Assembly: GCA_022828595.1 (NCBI GenBank)
Contig: JAKGHH010000004.1
Span: forward strand, 85,712,270 to 85,776,269
DNA length: 64,000 nucleotides
Direction of reading: 5' to 3'
Source of the DNA: Nelumbo lutea
Lineage: Eukaryota; Streptophyta; Magnoliopsida; Proteales; Nelumbonaceae
The notes under the pieces are model-generated. The model was given only the letters and a program-made list of their open reading frames with translations. It did no database searches and was not told the DNA's origin. How positions within the stretch are numbered: the stretch's first letter is position 1; each line of letters opens with the position of its first letter. The position numbers were made by a program, and so were the translations under genes. Of this stretch, positions 1-11,200 are shown in pieces.

Positions 1-379
1 CCATTACAAATGGATCAGATCCAATCCAATCTAATGAACATTTTGGAGTGGTCCAGTTCAATGTCTGGACTGTCCAATCTGTTTAAATTTATTTTAATAT
101 AGATTTTATTTATTATTATTATTTTTAATTCTAACCCATGCCTGACCCATTGACACCTATATTTTTGTCTTCTACCAATGGACTAGATATTGGCTCAATC
201 CAACCAATCTAATGTAAATTCATTATGGATGGACCATATCCAATCCAATCCAATATATACTTTGGACCATTAAGTCTGGACTAGTCCAATTCAATGTGTC
301 TTATTGATCTGTCTAATCCGTCTAAATTAATTTTGATTTGAATAGAATCTAATCCAAAACTGGTCTATTATCACCTCTA
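1..379. mobile_element. Two degenerate hAT-like MITE ends
   Basis: This stretch is full of short Y-rich words (ccaatccaatc, gtccaattcaatg) seen in decayed plant hAT MITEs. Two candidate right ends are visible. One at about 148-159 reads cccattgacaccta and the other at about 365-379 reads tctattatcacctcta. Their reverse complements begin TAGGTGTCAATGG and TAGAGGTGATAAT, which look like hAT terminal inverted repeats. The left ends lie outside the window or are decayed, and no target duplication can be checked. No coding potential is seen. Confidence 0.35.
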
Positions 380-930
380 TTTTAAATAAACAATAGAACA
401 TTACATCAACAGTTCTTTTCTTATAGAAATGATAACAGTGGAATTAAAAACCGCACTACAGCTGAAACAATTCATCGAACGCACCAACTAAGCTACTTCT
501 CAATTTATTGGCACCCCTATTTGAGTTATAATGGGAGCTGCCGAGTTGGTTTCACTGTTCAGAGGAAGACAGGGAAGCATATAGTACCTAGGGTCATAGA
601 AGCATGCCAAAGTCTGAGAGTGGCAGATAACCTTTATTCGTGGGTATCGATACTCTGAAGTGTTCTTTGGCAGTGCACTTTTGGATCGCTCTGCCCAAAT
701 CGAAGGAGCTTTATTGAGTGTTAAGGAACAATGGCATGCCCAATCTGATTGGACCAGCGTTCTGGCCCCAAAGTTAAGCCTGTGGTGTGCCTGGAAGATG
801 GTAAAAGAAGGCGAAAATGTCTCCTTTTTTCGTATCTGAATCTGCTGTCGCAATGCAATTCGAACCGTTCATGTCTAAAGTCTGAGCATTTCTGTTTTAT
901 CTTTTAGGTTCGAAGTCAACAATGAATGAA
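380..930. other. No recognised feature
   Basis: This is non-repetitive-looking sequence between MITEs. The open frames on the - strand have no family signature. I see no gene, RNA or repeat here. Confidence 0.4.
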
Positions 931-938
931 CTATGAAC

Positions 939-1575
939 CATGGTTTTAAAAAACAATCCGGAAATAAAATCATTCTGGCCACCGCTTTTTGGATTGACGG
1001 TTCTGATAGACTCTTATTTAGAGGGGGATTTTAAGTGTGGTATGACTGGATTGAGATTAGTTTGATGTGAAACTAGTCTCAATCAGTAATAAGAATTGTT
1101 AGAGTCCTGGTCACCTCTGGATGGGGGTTATAAAAAACCATATAGTGGTTCTGGACCCATCACTGTTGGCCCCAAGATCCGGAGAGACCAATGAACTCAA
1201 AGAGCTGAGAAAGAAAGAAATACAACACAAACATTCAACAATAATGGTCGGATCTCAGAGTGAAATGTAAATAGGTACGTATATCTGAATCTGATTTGTT
1301 TCAAGTTCATCAATTGAATGAGTTTTAAAGCTTGCAGGTTCGACCGTCCAGTTCCAATGGACAACTCCTTCTGACAACAAAAATTAAAAAATAATAATAA
1401 ATGGCCCAAACCACTGAACGAATTGATGATTCGACCGCCCGAATCAATGGATCATTGACCGATTTAATGATTTTTGGTCAGGGACCAGGTTTGGAGTAAA
1501 ACGGAACCAGTTGCCTGGACGATTCCCGGGCAAAACGGTCTGACCATCCGGATCAACGATGATTCAAAAACAATG
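939..1575. mobile_element. hAT-type MITE, CAGTGTTTT family, perfect 8-bp TSD
   Basis: The element starts CATGGTTTTAAAAAAC and ends GATTCAAAAACAATG, an imperfect terminal inverted repeat. It is flanked by identical 8-bp direct repeats CTATGAAC at 931-938 and 1576-1583, the duplication size of hAT transposases. The right half resembles the element at 41286-41586 (shared words include gaccaggtttgg and taaaacgga). At 637 bp it is about twice the length of its relatives, so it probably carries extra sequence in its left half. It is non-coding and non-autonomous. Confidence 0.75.
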
Positions 1576-1583
1576 CTATGAAC

Positions 1584-2364
1584 AGTGTTTTTGATAGATA
1601 ATGAACTGTCAACAGTTTGATCCCAAGTACATAGATGTTGCAAACATTTTACCCGAACCTTTAAAATATTAAAAACCAAGTTACTGTTTTTCCTTTCTTT
1701 TTCCCGTTCTTAAAATTGCATCTGATTCATATTTGCACCCTTTTATTTATAACAATGATTTGATCTGATGTAAAATTTGCACTTTTGAGTTTTTGTATTA
1801 TTTACACTGCCGGCAATGCAAAGCACCATCGTTTCCCTTTAATTTTTCTATCATATAAAGCGAGGAACACGTCACTTCATGACCTTCAATTCCTACCTAA
1901 ACAAACAGCCTTATTTCCTGTTTTCATTGTCTTTTTCCTATTGCTTTGATAATTTCATTACATCATTTTACTTCATTTTTAATTTTGATAATTTCAGGGG
2001 CCTCACCTAAAAACTTTTAGGTTGAATGGTACCGTGAGATAGTATGAAATCCAATTGCTTTTAATATAATTAACTAAATAATAGATTTATGCTTATCCAC
2101 ACTTTAAATTATTCAAGGATATCAACCTTTTAGGTTGAATGATTCACATTTTTCACGTTGTCACAACCTCTTTGACTCTTTGTGACTCTTTGTGTTTTGA
2201 TATATTTGTTAGTAAAGTATTTTGGTGGGATTCTCCCAGTGTGAAGAAGATATACCATTGTGAAGATGGGTTTCTCCCCAGTGAAAAAATTAAAAACCCA
2301 AGATAAGATTTTAACTTTTTTTTTTTTTGTGAACATAAATTTTTGGCTAATGCCAAAGTCTAAA
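1584..2364. other. No recognised feature
   Basis: A+T-rich intergenic sequence with short homopolymers (T run near 2318-2328). Short open frames around 2130-2480 have no recognisable domain. Confidence 0.35.
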
Positions 2365-2372
2365 GATGTAAT

Positions 2373-2493
2373 TAGACTTGTTCATAGTCTGGGTTCTGGC
2401 CAAATTTTATACTGCTTCAAGCTCAAGATTCAGTTTGGGTCCATTCAAATTTTGACAAAAGCCAAGTCCAAGCCTAGCCTATGAACAGGTTTA
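2373..2493. mobile_element. Small hAT-type MITE (GTTCAT family), near-perfect 8-bp TSD
   Basis: The 121-bp element has terminal inverted repeats TAGACTTGTTCATAG and, at the other end, CTATGAACAGGTTTA. It is flanked by GATGTAAT (2365-2372) and AATGTAAT (2494-2501), an 8-bp duplication with one mismatch. The termini match those of the larger elements at 5788-6438 and 38531-39172. It has no coding capacity. Confidence 0.65.
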
Positions 2494-2501
2494 AATGTAA
2501 T

Positions 2502-2830
2502 GTAGGTTGTGTTGGGCCGATACGATCCACTTTTGCTGGCTGCCTGCACTGCGGCAAGTCATGCCAGAACATGGGCCTTGGTGGGCTGTTCCTGCCTAGC
2601 CCAGAATCCCTCAAAAAGGGCAGCCCACAGCCCAAGCCCAAGCGGGCTTGTGCCAGGCAGGTTGTCGGTGGAATGATTTTTTTAGAAAATTTGAAAAAAT
2701 TCAAATAAATTAACAAGATAGACAAGAAATTGAAACCCAAACTTAGCATGGTGTAGGGGTTTGGGCTAGATAGGCCCGACCCACTGACGGAACCGTGCTT
2801 GCCACAGGCAAAGGGGGCTTGACCCCCACT
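2502..2830. other. GC-rich transposon-like fragment
   Basis: This stretch has GGGCC/GCCCGA words (gggccga, aggcccgaccca) typical of plant hAT MITE interiors, but I cannot find paired ends. The short open frames on both strands are read-through of these repeats. Confidence 0.3.
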
Positions 2831-3685
2831 TTTTATCTACATCTATATAAAGAAAGTGTGAATTAAAAAATTTTAGAATTATTTAAATATAATAATGAAA
2901 TTATATACTAACTTTAAAATATTTATTCATAACACAAAAATTAATTATAATAGATTTAATAATATTTATATTATTAATAATTCTATATTTTTACAAAATT
3001 CATCATGAAATTATGTAGTAACAATATAAATTATAATTTTGTGAATTATTCAATTTAAATGTTATTCGAATAATAAAAATTTAACATTAAAAATAAATAT
3101 TATTTAAATATTTCAATAATTAAATATCTTAAATAAAAAAACATTAAAATATCTAAATAATTATATAAAAAATATTTAATATTATGTAATAACTTTAAAA
3201 TAAATAAAATTCAAAGAATGAAAAATTTAAAATATTTTATTTATTATTTAGATATTTAAGTTATGAAATATTTATTTTTAAATAGTTAAAATAACGAAAT
3301 CATGTAATAAATTTAAAAATTTCTTAAAAGTAGAAAATTAATTATATTAGATTTCATAATATTCATATTAATAATAATTTAATATTTTACAAAATTAACA
3401 ACGAATTATGTAGTGATAGTACTAATTATAATTTTATAGATTATTAAATTCAATAAATAATTAATATTTTAAAATTTTAAATAACAATATTATTTAAGCA
3501 ACTAAATAATATTATAAATAACTAATCTCACTTATACCAATTAATAATTATAGAAAATAAGTTTCAAAAAAACTAATATTTATTAGTAATAGTTTTCTGA
3601 TAATAATTTATATTCATTATATACTTATATGTACTAAAATTAATATTTATTGTATTTTTAGCAATTATTTATTGTATTTTTGATA
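2831..3685. other. A+T-rich block (left half)
   Basis: Nearly pure A+T sequence with repeated words such as aattaataatt and aaatatttaa. It continues after the solo LTR (4426-4760), so one block was split by that insertion. No gene is seen. The composition resembles the blocks at 32580-33260 and 61440-64000. Scaffold attachment or a decayed element are both possible; neither is shown. Confidence 0.6.
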
Positions 3686-3690
3686 AATAT

Positions 3691-4420
3691 TGATGGTGCG
3701 CGATCTGGAGCTCCTTGCTGGAGGACAACTTAGATATCGTGCTGACTAGGTTGGATGGCTAAGCTACAAGAAAATTGTCAGAGTAGTCGGGGTGCTTTAC
3801 CCGAGGTGGGCACTCCAATAATTTTTAAGTTAGGAATGAGTGTACTAAGAACCGGAAAGTGAGAAAGTAAGAGAGCTAAATCGCATGTACCTTCTCAATT
3901 TGAAGGGGACGCCTTTATATAGGCGCAAGTAGTCATAAGCTTCACATAGCACGTCTGAGATCTTCAAGAGGGCGTGGCTTATTTGCCCACCACGCTCGGA
4001 GGTGGTTTCTCACTCGGAGACAGTCTCAATGTAAAGCGATAGTTCTTATCCGTTTACCTTTGAAGTGGGCGGCGTGGGAGCTAACTCAAATGGTGAGGTG
4101 GTTTGATCTTGGAGGATTTGGAGACGATAAGGCACACATAGGAGAGGTCGGTCGCCAATTGAACATTAGCTAGGCTGATGGGACCTTGGCGGGAGGTCAC
4201 CCCTTATGCCGAAGTGCCTACAGATCAGCCCTACTGAGGTGGCATCGATATGGTCTCATGGTGTGCACGGTATGCCCGAGGTGCATTTGAGGTGGTTCCG
4301 AGGTGGACTCTATCATCTTGGCAAAGGTAGGTCATTGCCTACGGGTGCCAAGGTGTTAAGCAATGGTTCGGAAGTGCCATGCGATGTGATGTCACTAGAG
4401 GGCTAAATTCCCCTTCATCA
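3691..4420 (-). mobile_element. Solo LTR with perfect 5-bp TSD
   Basis: The 730-bp sequence begins TGATGGTGCGCG and ends CCCCTTCATCA on the + strand. It is flanked by identical AATAT repeats at 3686-3690 and 4421-4425. It is colinear with the LTRs at 26363-27085 and 28697-29430: the same termini, the same internal cctttatatagg block and a similar length. By comparison with that full element, whose PBS and PPT fix its direction, this LTR is in - orientation. No internal region or second LTR is present, so unequal recombination between two LTRs is the usual explanation. The open frame at 4206-4406 is within the LTR and is not a gene. Confidence 0.85.
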
Positions 4421-4425
4421 AATAT

Positions 4426-5787
4426 AATTTCAATAATTATTTATAAATATTTTTGTTTTGTTATTTAACAACAAATTGTCAATAATTATTGGAGATTAAA
4501 CAACTATTATTTAACTTTTGAAATTTAATTTATTGTTTTTTGGTATAAATTATTTTTAGTAATTATGTATTTTTACAATTTATTGGTTAATATTTATTAA
4601 AGATTAAACTATTATTTGAGATTACACTATTTATTGACTAATTTAATATATTTTTAGTATTTATTGTATTTTTTAATTATTATATTTTCATTATAAATTC
4701 ATTTTCAATTATTGTGTATTTTTGCTATAAATTTTTTATTATAATTGGAGATTAAACTATTAATTTGGCTAAAATTAGAAGTGTTCAAGGATTGGTTCGG
4801 TTTGGTTTCAGGTTGTTTTGCCCACCGTATCAACTTGGTCAGGTCGGGAGTTTGTCATCCAAAACTGAGTGACCATTAGTGAAAAACCATCAACTTGGGT
4901 TGTATCGATTTGGGCCTATTTTTTGTTTGGCTTGTTTGTTCAAAAGATTTAAGCTTAAAAATTGAATTAAAATTAATAAATTATAGTGATATTATTAAAA
5001 AATAATTAAATTTATGATATAAAATATTTTAGACTAAGAAATATGGAAATTTCCCACTCTCCCATATTAAAAAATCATATTAAAAAAATAAAATATTAAT
5101 ATATCTATGATTGGGTCAGTTCAGTTTTGATTGATATACAAATAGCCAAATCGAAACTGACTTAATTTGATCGGTTTGAAAAGTTACTGAACCAAACCAA
5201 TCGAAAATAATAGAAAATCAACCAACTCATATGGAATTCTATCGAATTGGTTATTGAAAATTAAAATTATAAAATAATTATATACTTTTATATATTTCTA
5301 TTGTTTAACTTTAGCTTAATAAAGTTCGTGCATTGCATGCATCCGGTCTCCCCTTAAATACTACATAAAACAGCGCCAATAAAGATATACCACATCAGCT
5401 CCATACACATGGACTCAAGAAGTCAGAATGATATGATACGATGTGGTGTATCGATTCCAACTGATGATCAGGGTGAGAGGGGTGTGCCCTCAATCACTCC
5501 TCTTGAATATTTTAACAGAGACTACGACTGTTCTGATTAGGATATATAATACAATATCAAACATGATCGTGGGTGAGTGGGGTTCATTGAATAAGATAAT
5601 TATGACGTTGATACTTCATGCTAGCCTTGGCCATCCCAAAATTTTGTTAGATTTTCAGGGATAGATAATATGCCAAACAGCCCTTAATATATCTCTTTAG
5701 GTTTCTCTTGCGTATGCATGTACCACTCAACAGTTAGTGACTCAGTTGGTTCCACGTGGTTATAGCAAATGAGAAAAAGCGCTTGAG
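4426..5787. other. A+T-rich block, then decayed repeat, no gene
   Basis: 4426-4760 continues the A+T-rich block. From about 4790 to 5260 there are pairs of words such as ggttcggtttggtttc and actgaaccaaaccaatcg, which suggest an old MITE with inverted ends, but no target duplication is visible. 5260-5787 shows nothing recognisable. Confidence 0.35.
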
Positions 5788-6438
5788 TAGATCTGTTCAT
5801 GGGTCGGGTTGGGCTTTTACTCTTCATGAATAGAAAATTGTAAGGCCCAAGCCCGAGCCCGGCCCTAATAAAAAGCCTGACGCCCGAGCTTGGGCTTTTA
5901 CTCATCGCTAGTGACTGTGTTCGTCGGAGCTTTGTTCGTAGTGAGCTGCGATTTTAACAGTGAAAAGTGTGTCAATTCACGTCTAAGAGATAGAGAGAGA
6001 AAACTCACCGCCACCGCCGGTGCCTATATTCGCCGCCTTGCTGGTGTCTAAGATTTGAAAGAGAAGTGAGAAGAGGAACGAGAGAGAGAAAGAAAGAGAG
6101 AGAAGGAGATGACTCACCACCGGAGTTGTTGCGCCGGTGAATGTTCGCTGCCTCATCGGTTGTGTGGTTGCTTGAGAGTGTGAGGACTGAGGAGGATGTG
6201 AAGAGAAGAGATGTTCGGCTAAGGGGAAAGAGGTGAAAGAGAAGAAAGGTTCGGCTTAGGGTTTTTTAAGTTTAGTCTATAGGTTGGGCCAATCTATTTT
6301 GACAAATCCCGAGCCCGATTCAAATTTATTGCAGGCTAGGATTTTTGGCTCGAGGTTAAGCCTGCAGGTTCATTTGCATGTTCAAGCCCGTTCGGGAGTC
6401 GGGCCGGCCTGTCGGGCCACCCGACCCATGAACAGTTA
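5788..6438. mobile_element. hAT-like element with GTTCATGGGTCGGGT inverted ends
   Basis: The left end reads TAGATCTGTTCATGGGTCGGG and the right end CCCGACCCATGAACAGTTA, so the inner 15 or so bases pair as inverted repeats. Total length is about 651 bp. The termini match the hAT family at 38531-39172. The 8-bp flanks do not match, so the target duplication is lost or the boundaries are a few bases off. The centre (about 5940-6270) is GA-rich and contains two copies of a CTCACC-CACCGG-type motif not seen in the sister element. It could be captured host sequence. Confidence 0.5.
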
Positions 6439-7050
6439 TAAGCTTTATTTATTGTACTTTCTTGCTATCTTCCCAAATCTCCTAATAATCGACTCATGCT
6501 TTCCTTTTAAATTAAGAATCAGCATCCTTTAAAGCTATGCCACGTGGTAAGTTATGAAGAACTATTTTTTTAAGGAATCATGGGTTCTATTCTACATCCC
6601 CAGTTCTTTGACATGGTCCATATATAAGACCAAAAAGGGAAGTTGTGGATGCAAATTAAAAGATTGCCAGGAGAGGTTAGAAAACCGCGTATCCATTGAA
6701 TTTAAAGGAAGAGTTGAATGGATGACACAAACCAGGGGTTCATTAGCAGTTTGAGTCATATATAGAAAAGCTGCTTATCCTTGAATTGAATGAATTATAA
6801 ATGGTTTTGACAGGTGGCAAAATGCAAATGATAGAGTGCTTTAATTAATAAATGAATTCAGCTAACATTAATACGGATCTGAGACAGCAATTGCAATGCA
6901 GTTGTATTTACTTATTTAGTGCTGTCCGGCAATGGGCCTTCCCTCTAATAAAGGGCGTCTGACAAAACTAGCCCAAATGCCAATGGCCTATTGGCTTGGT
7001 GGCCATTAACAGATCTACACCATTACTAAATGTCTCAATATTACATCCGA

Positions 7051-7093
7051 CTGCTCTCTCTCTCTCTCTCACTCTCTCTCTCTCTCTCTCTCT
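7051..7093. repeat. (CT)n microsatellite
   Basis: An almost uninterrupted CT dinucleotide tract with one CA interruption, about 1.1 kb upstream of the lipoxygenase start codon. Confidence 0.9.
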
Positions 7094-7946
7094 GTGAACC
7101 TGCACCACTCAGCTAGGTCTTGGTGTCCTTATAATAAGTGTTCCCCACTTTGATAATTCAGTTATTGGCTTATTGCTTATCAGGGGACCTACCATTCACA
7201 TGATCTCTCACCTACTTCATCAATAACAGCTGATGCTCTTTAATGTAGAAGCAGAAGCAGGCGATCCATATTTATATTTCTCTCTCTTACTTTATGGCTT
7301 ATGAATTTTTTTTTTTACAAAACATTCATAATTAAGCGCTTATTAGAGGAAGTACTTAATCATAAACACTTATTTTTCAATAGTAAACTCTATTGTAGTG
7401 GGAATCTCTTTGCTGCTTTGGGTAGGCTAGCTACCTGGCCTTCAGAAATTAGTAAAATTAAACACCACTGCAATTTCCTTCATCATCACGATTAATTTGT
7501 GCTTTCTGATATATGGGTCGGGTGCAAACCCATTCAAAGCATTTCGGTAGCAAAAATAGAAAGGATAACACTGAACACAAAGCTCCTCCGCCGTTGGGTT
7601 TGAAGATGACCCACACGGTATTTTTTTAAGTGTTAATCAAATGAGCAGCCGAGGCAGAGCAGGAGGATTTTGAATGGCGACCAAGAGTAGAGCCTACAGG
7701 AAAGAAGAAAGATAGATATAAGAAACTATAGAGAACGTGCCAATCAAACAACTTCTTTCTATTTTCAAAAGACCAGATCGACCGACAGAGAAGAAGCAGC
7801 CTCAACAGATCGATCTTATCGTACTACAAGGGGAAACGAATCTTCTGTGTAATTATTTTAGTTAAAAAGAAAAAGTTGAGAACAGAGCGAACATTAAAAT
7901 GCAAAGAATAAATGACTTTTCCACAAAATCGAATCGGGTCCGCCTT

Positions 7947-7972
7947 GAGAGAGAGAGAGAGAGAGAGAGAGA
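7947..7972. repeat. (GA)n tract in the LOX proximal promoter
   Basis: A perfect GA repeat of about 13 units, some 160 bp upstream of the TATA box at 8134. Plant GAGA-type tracts are bound by BBR/BPC factors (established knowledge). A regulatory role here is an inference from position only. Confidence 0.85.
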
Positions 7973-8133
7973 TGTTTTAATAAGGACCCACCACAATTCA
8001 GATGAGGATAGAAACTCTGAGATGAGATAACTAGGTCTTTTAATAAGTCTTTCATAGGAAACTGGAATGGACACGAACTGCACAACAAGTGAAACTTCCT
8101 GGATTGATGCTTCTTTTTTTATTGATCTTGACC

Positions 8134-8140
8134 TATAAAT
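8134..8140 (+). promoter_or_regulatory. TATA box of the LOX gene
   Basis: The word TATAAAT sits 92 bases upstream of the first in-frame ATG (8233). A start of transcription about 30 bases downstream, near 8165, would give a CT-rich leader of about 70 bases. The ATG at 8139, which overlaps this box, would then lie upstream of the transcript and not act as a start codon. Confidence 0.6.
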
Positions 8141-8232
8141 GCACTCATCACTGAACTCACATTCAACAATTACTCTTTCTTTTGTACCCTCTGTATCGCT
8201 TTCTCTCTTCTCCTTCTTCTCCTTCTTCTTGT

Positions 8233-11200
8233 ATGGGAGTTCTGTTCTCTGCTTTGTTCAAAGTTCCAGGGATGTTTCACAAGATTATGGATTCTGTTAC
8301 AGGGAAAGAAACCAGGTTGAATGCTGGGGTGGGTGGGAAGAAGAAGATCAAAGGGACGGTTGTGTTGATGAAGAAGAATGTGCTGGATTTCAATGACCTT
8401 CACGCTTCCTTCCTTGATCGGGTTCACGAGTTAGTGGGCAAAGGCGTTGCACTGCAGCTCATCAGTTCTGTGAATACCGATCCAGGTTAGATTTCTCGTT
8501 TCTCTTTCCTTGTTCTGGGTAATCTTATTTGCTTCATTAGGATTCTGCCAAGCTTTTTAATTGACTTGAAGCTTTAATGTCCAATATCTCTTTCTTGTTT
8601 CTTTTTCTGTAATTCAGTCTGTTGCTGATATAGAATTTTCACTTCATATATCTGCCATTAATTCTATTCTGGTTATTGGGTTGTCGATTTCTTTTGTTTT
8701 TCTTTTCATTTTGTGTTAGTTCTAGGCTTCTAGCTAGCGAGACCTATAAGAATCCACACTGAGTTTGGACGCCATCATGGCCCAAATATCTGATGATCAT
8801 AAGAGTATCATCCTCAGAACACAGTAGGTCTGAAGTCTCCCACAAAATACTTTGGTGCTTAAAGGATTTGCTAGAAACAATTTTTGTTGCACTGAAAAAG
8901 TAGTTTAGGGGGGGTGGGGAGGGCTGAAGTCTCCCACAAAATGGACTCTTGTTCTATGTACATTGGGTCATTGACCCAAAGTCAACGGATCAAAAGAGAT
9001 ACACAGTCTCAATCTGACATGTGAAATCTACGTATATGATCTGACGTGGCGTACATTGATTTGTCCTGTATTACGAGTAGAAGTGTGAAGGTGCCCACTT
9101 CCCAATTCCCATCCTCAAAATCCTAAAGACAGACATTACCGAAAAGAATTCTGAAATCCGAACAGAGAGAAAGAGAGAGAAAGAGGAACATGTCGTCGTG
9201 GTAGGTTGTATTGTATTGGAATGATAAGTTCGAAATATTTATGTCCTTGCCTGAATGTTTTCTTGACGCAAATGTCTTTTTCTTGTGCTTTTTTTTTTTT
9301 TTTTGGGGGGGGGGCGGGGGGGGATATTTTATTGGGAGTCGTTGTTCAAGCAGAACCATTCAATACACGCGTCATCCACTTTGTCAGGATGTAAGCGAGT
9401 CAAGATACGGAGTTAACGAGTTAAATATTTCAATCTGATTTTCAAATAATTGAGTTCGAGCCGAACTCAACGAGTCAAGGTTCGAGTTTTGTAATTCTTG
9501 TTTTCATCACCATCAGTTAAGCCTAACCGATTAATTTTTAATATATTTCTATTCATAATGTTTTGATGTTCTTTAATATTCTATGGTTCTTACATAGGGT
9601 TGTTTAATCGATGGCGGGTTGAGTCTAGTTGATGGTTAACCCAAGCCAATCCTAAATGTGCAAAATTTGGATTTGGGCTTGATCCAATTCGAGGTTAAGC
9701 CTAAATTTATCCATCCAGGCTTAATTCAAGCATAACCCAACATAGTTCAGATTGGGTTCGGGCTCGGATTGGGTTGGGTTGGATTGGGTATATATTAACA
9801 TATAAAACACATAGTCATCTTTTATTAGGCTTTATGAACCAATTTAAGAGTATAATTAATAAAAAATATGTATAAATTTTATTTACAAATATATGTATAC
9901 ATATTTTACACATACAAAAATATACACAATAGAGAAAAAAATATTTGTATATACATATAATACGCATATGTGTGTATTTTTTTTAGATGATCTCAGGTTG
10001 GGTTGGGTTCGAACTAGTTGAGGCCTCAACCCAAGCCCAACCAAAATTTAAGTTGGGTCAAGTTTCACCCTTAGTAATTGAGTCAAGTTTCAATCTCAAC
10101 TTTCAAGTAACGAGATTTTCAGCGGAGTTGAGTTCAAGTAGTACAATGTATTATTGGATCGGCTCGAGTCAATTACACCCCGAAGTGGTTTGTGTGTCCG
10201 TGTGCAGCTAATGGGTTACGAGGCAAGCTTGGAAAAGAGGCATACTTGGAAGAATGGATTACAACCATCACGCCGTTGTCGGCCGGGGAGTCATCATTCA
10301 ACATCACATTCGACTGGGACGAGGGCATCGGAGTTCCGGGAGCTTTTATCATTAGGAACTTCCACCACAGTCAGTTCTTCCTCAAGACAGTCACACTTGA
10401 AGACGTTCCAGGGGTTGGCCGAGTCCACTTCATCTGCAACTCATGGGTTTATCCCACTAAGCATTACAAGTATGACCGGGTTTTCTTCTCCAATCAGGTT
10501 AGTCTACTAACTCAATACAAATTCTTCTTCATCAATTTCATTGTGAAACAGACAAACAAACAAGCCAACGATTCAAAAGAGAACGTGGGCATGCAATGAT
10601 GGAGATGGACTGGTAGTTTTAGTCCTCCTGCTACCCCTACCCCAGATCCAGTTTTCCTTTCAGCTTCCTTGCTCAATTATTTCGAACTAATATTCTTGAA
10701 TGGCACTGGAGCGAGGCGGGCTAGGGTTTGCGTGTCCCATCCTCGCCCCCAAACCCCACTGGGGTTTGAAACAGATTCCCACCCCTCAGTCCCCAAAGTT
10801 TCGGATTTCCCCAAAACCCATCCTGAATCCCAACCGATGGTAAAAAAATTGCCCCGACCAGTGTGGGGGAGGGTGGGGACGGGTCAAAATTTCAAATTGC
10901 CATCCCTTCTTTCTGCTTTGATGTGTAATTTATTCAACCTTGAGATAAGGCAGTAGGATCCACCTTTTAGGTTTTTCTGCAAAATGCGGAATGGGTTCTA
11001 CCTTCTTCCTTTGGGTTGAAGAATTAACAGCAAATTAATCATATGGTATAATACTGATATCGGTCCATGTCCATGAAAGCCTCAGGAGATTTCCAAATTT
11101 TATACTGATATCAACTTGATCGTTTTTGCTACAGACTTACCTACCGGCTAATACCCCAGAACCCCTACGCAAATACAGGGAAGAAGAGCTTGTGAATCTT

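Larger units (their letters stand above)
6439..8133. other. LOX upstream region with CT and GA microsatellites
   Basis: About 1.7 kb upstream of the lipoxygenase TATA box. It contains a CT tract near 7051-7093 and a GA tract at 7947-7972. The sequence gggcctt and the run of short open frames do not indicate a gene. No other repeat with clear ends is seen. Confidence 0.4.

Noticed and set aside
2474..2749. Overlapping + and - frames of 75 and 91 residues
   Set aside because: Both read the same GC-rich repeat fragment, with no family signature.
8139..8396. Open frame MHSSLNSH... starting at the ATG of 8139
   Set aside because: It overlaps the LOX TATA box and reads exon 1 in the wrong frame.
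8182..8490. Exon 1 frame starting at 8182
   Set aside because: The codon there is TTG; the first real ATG in frame is 8233.
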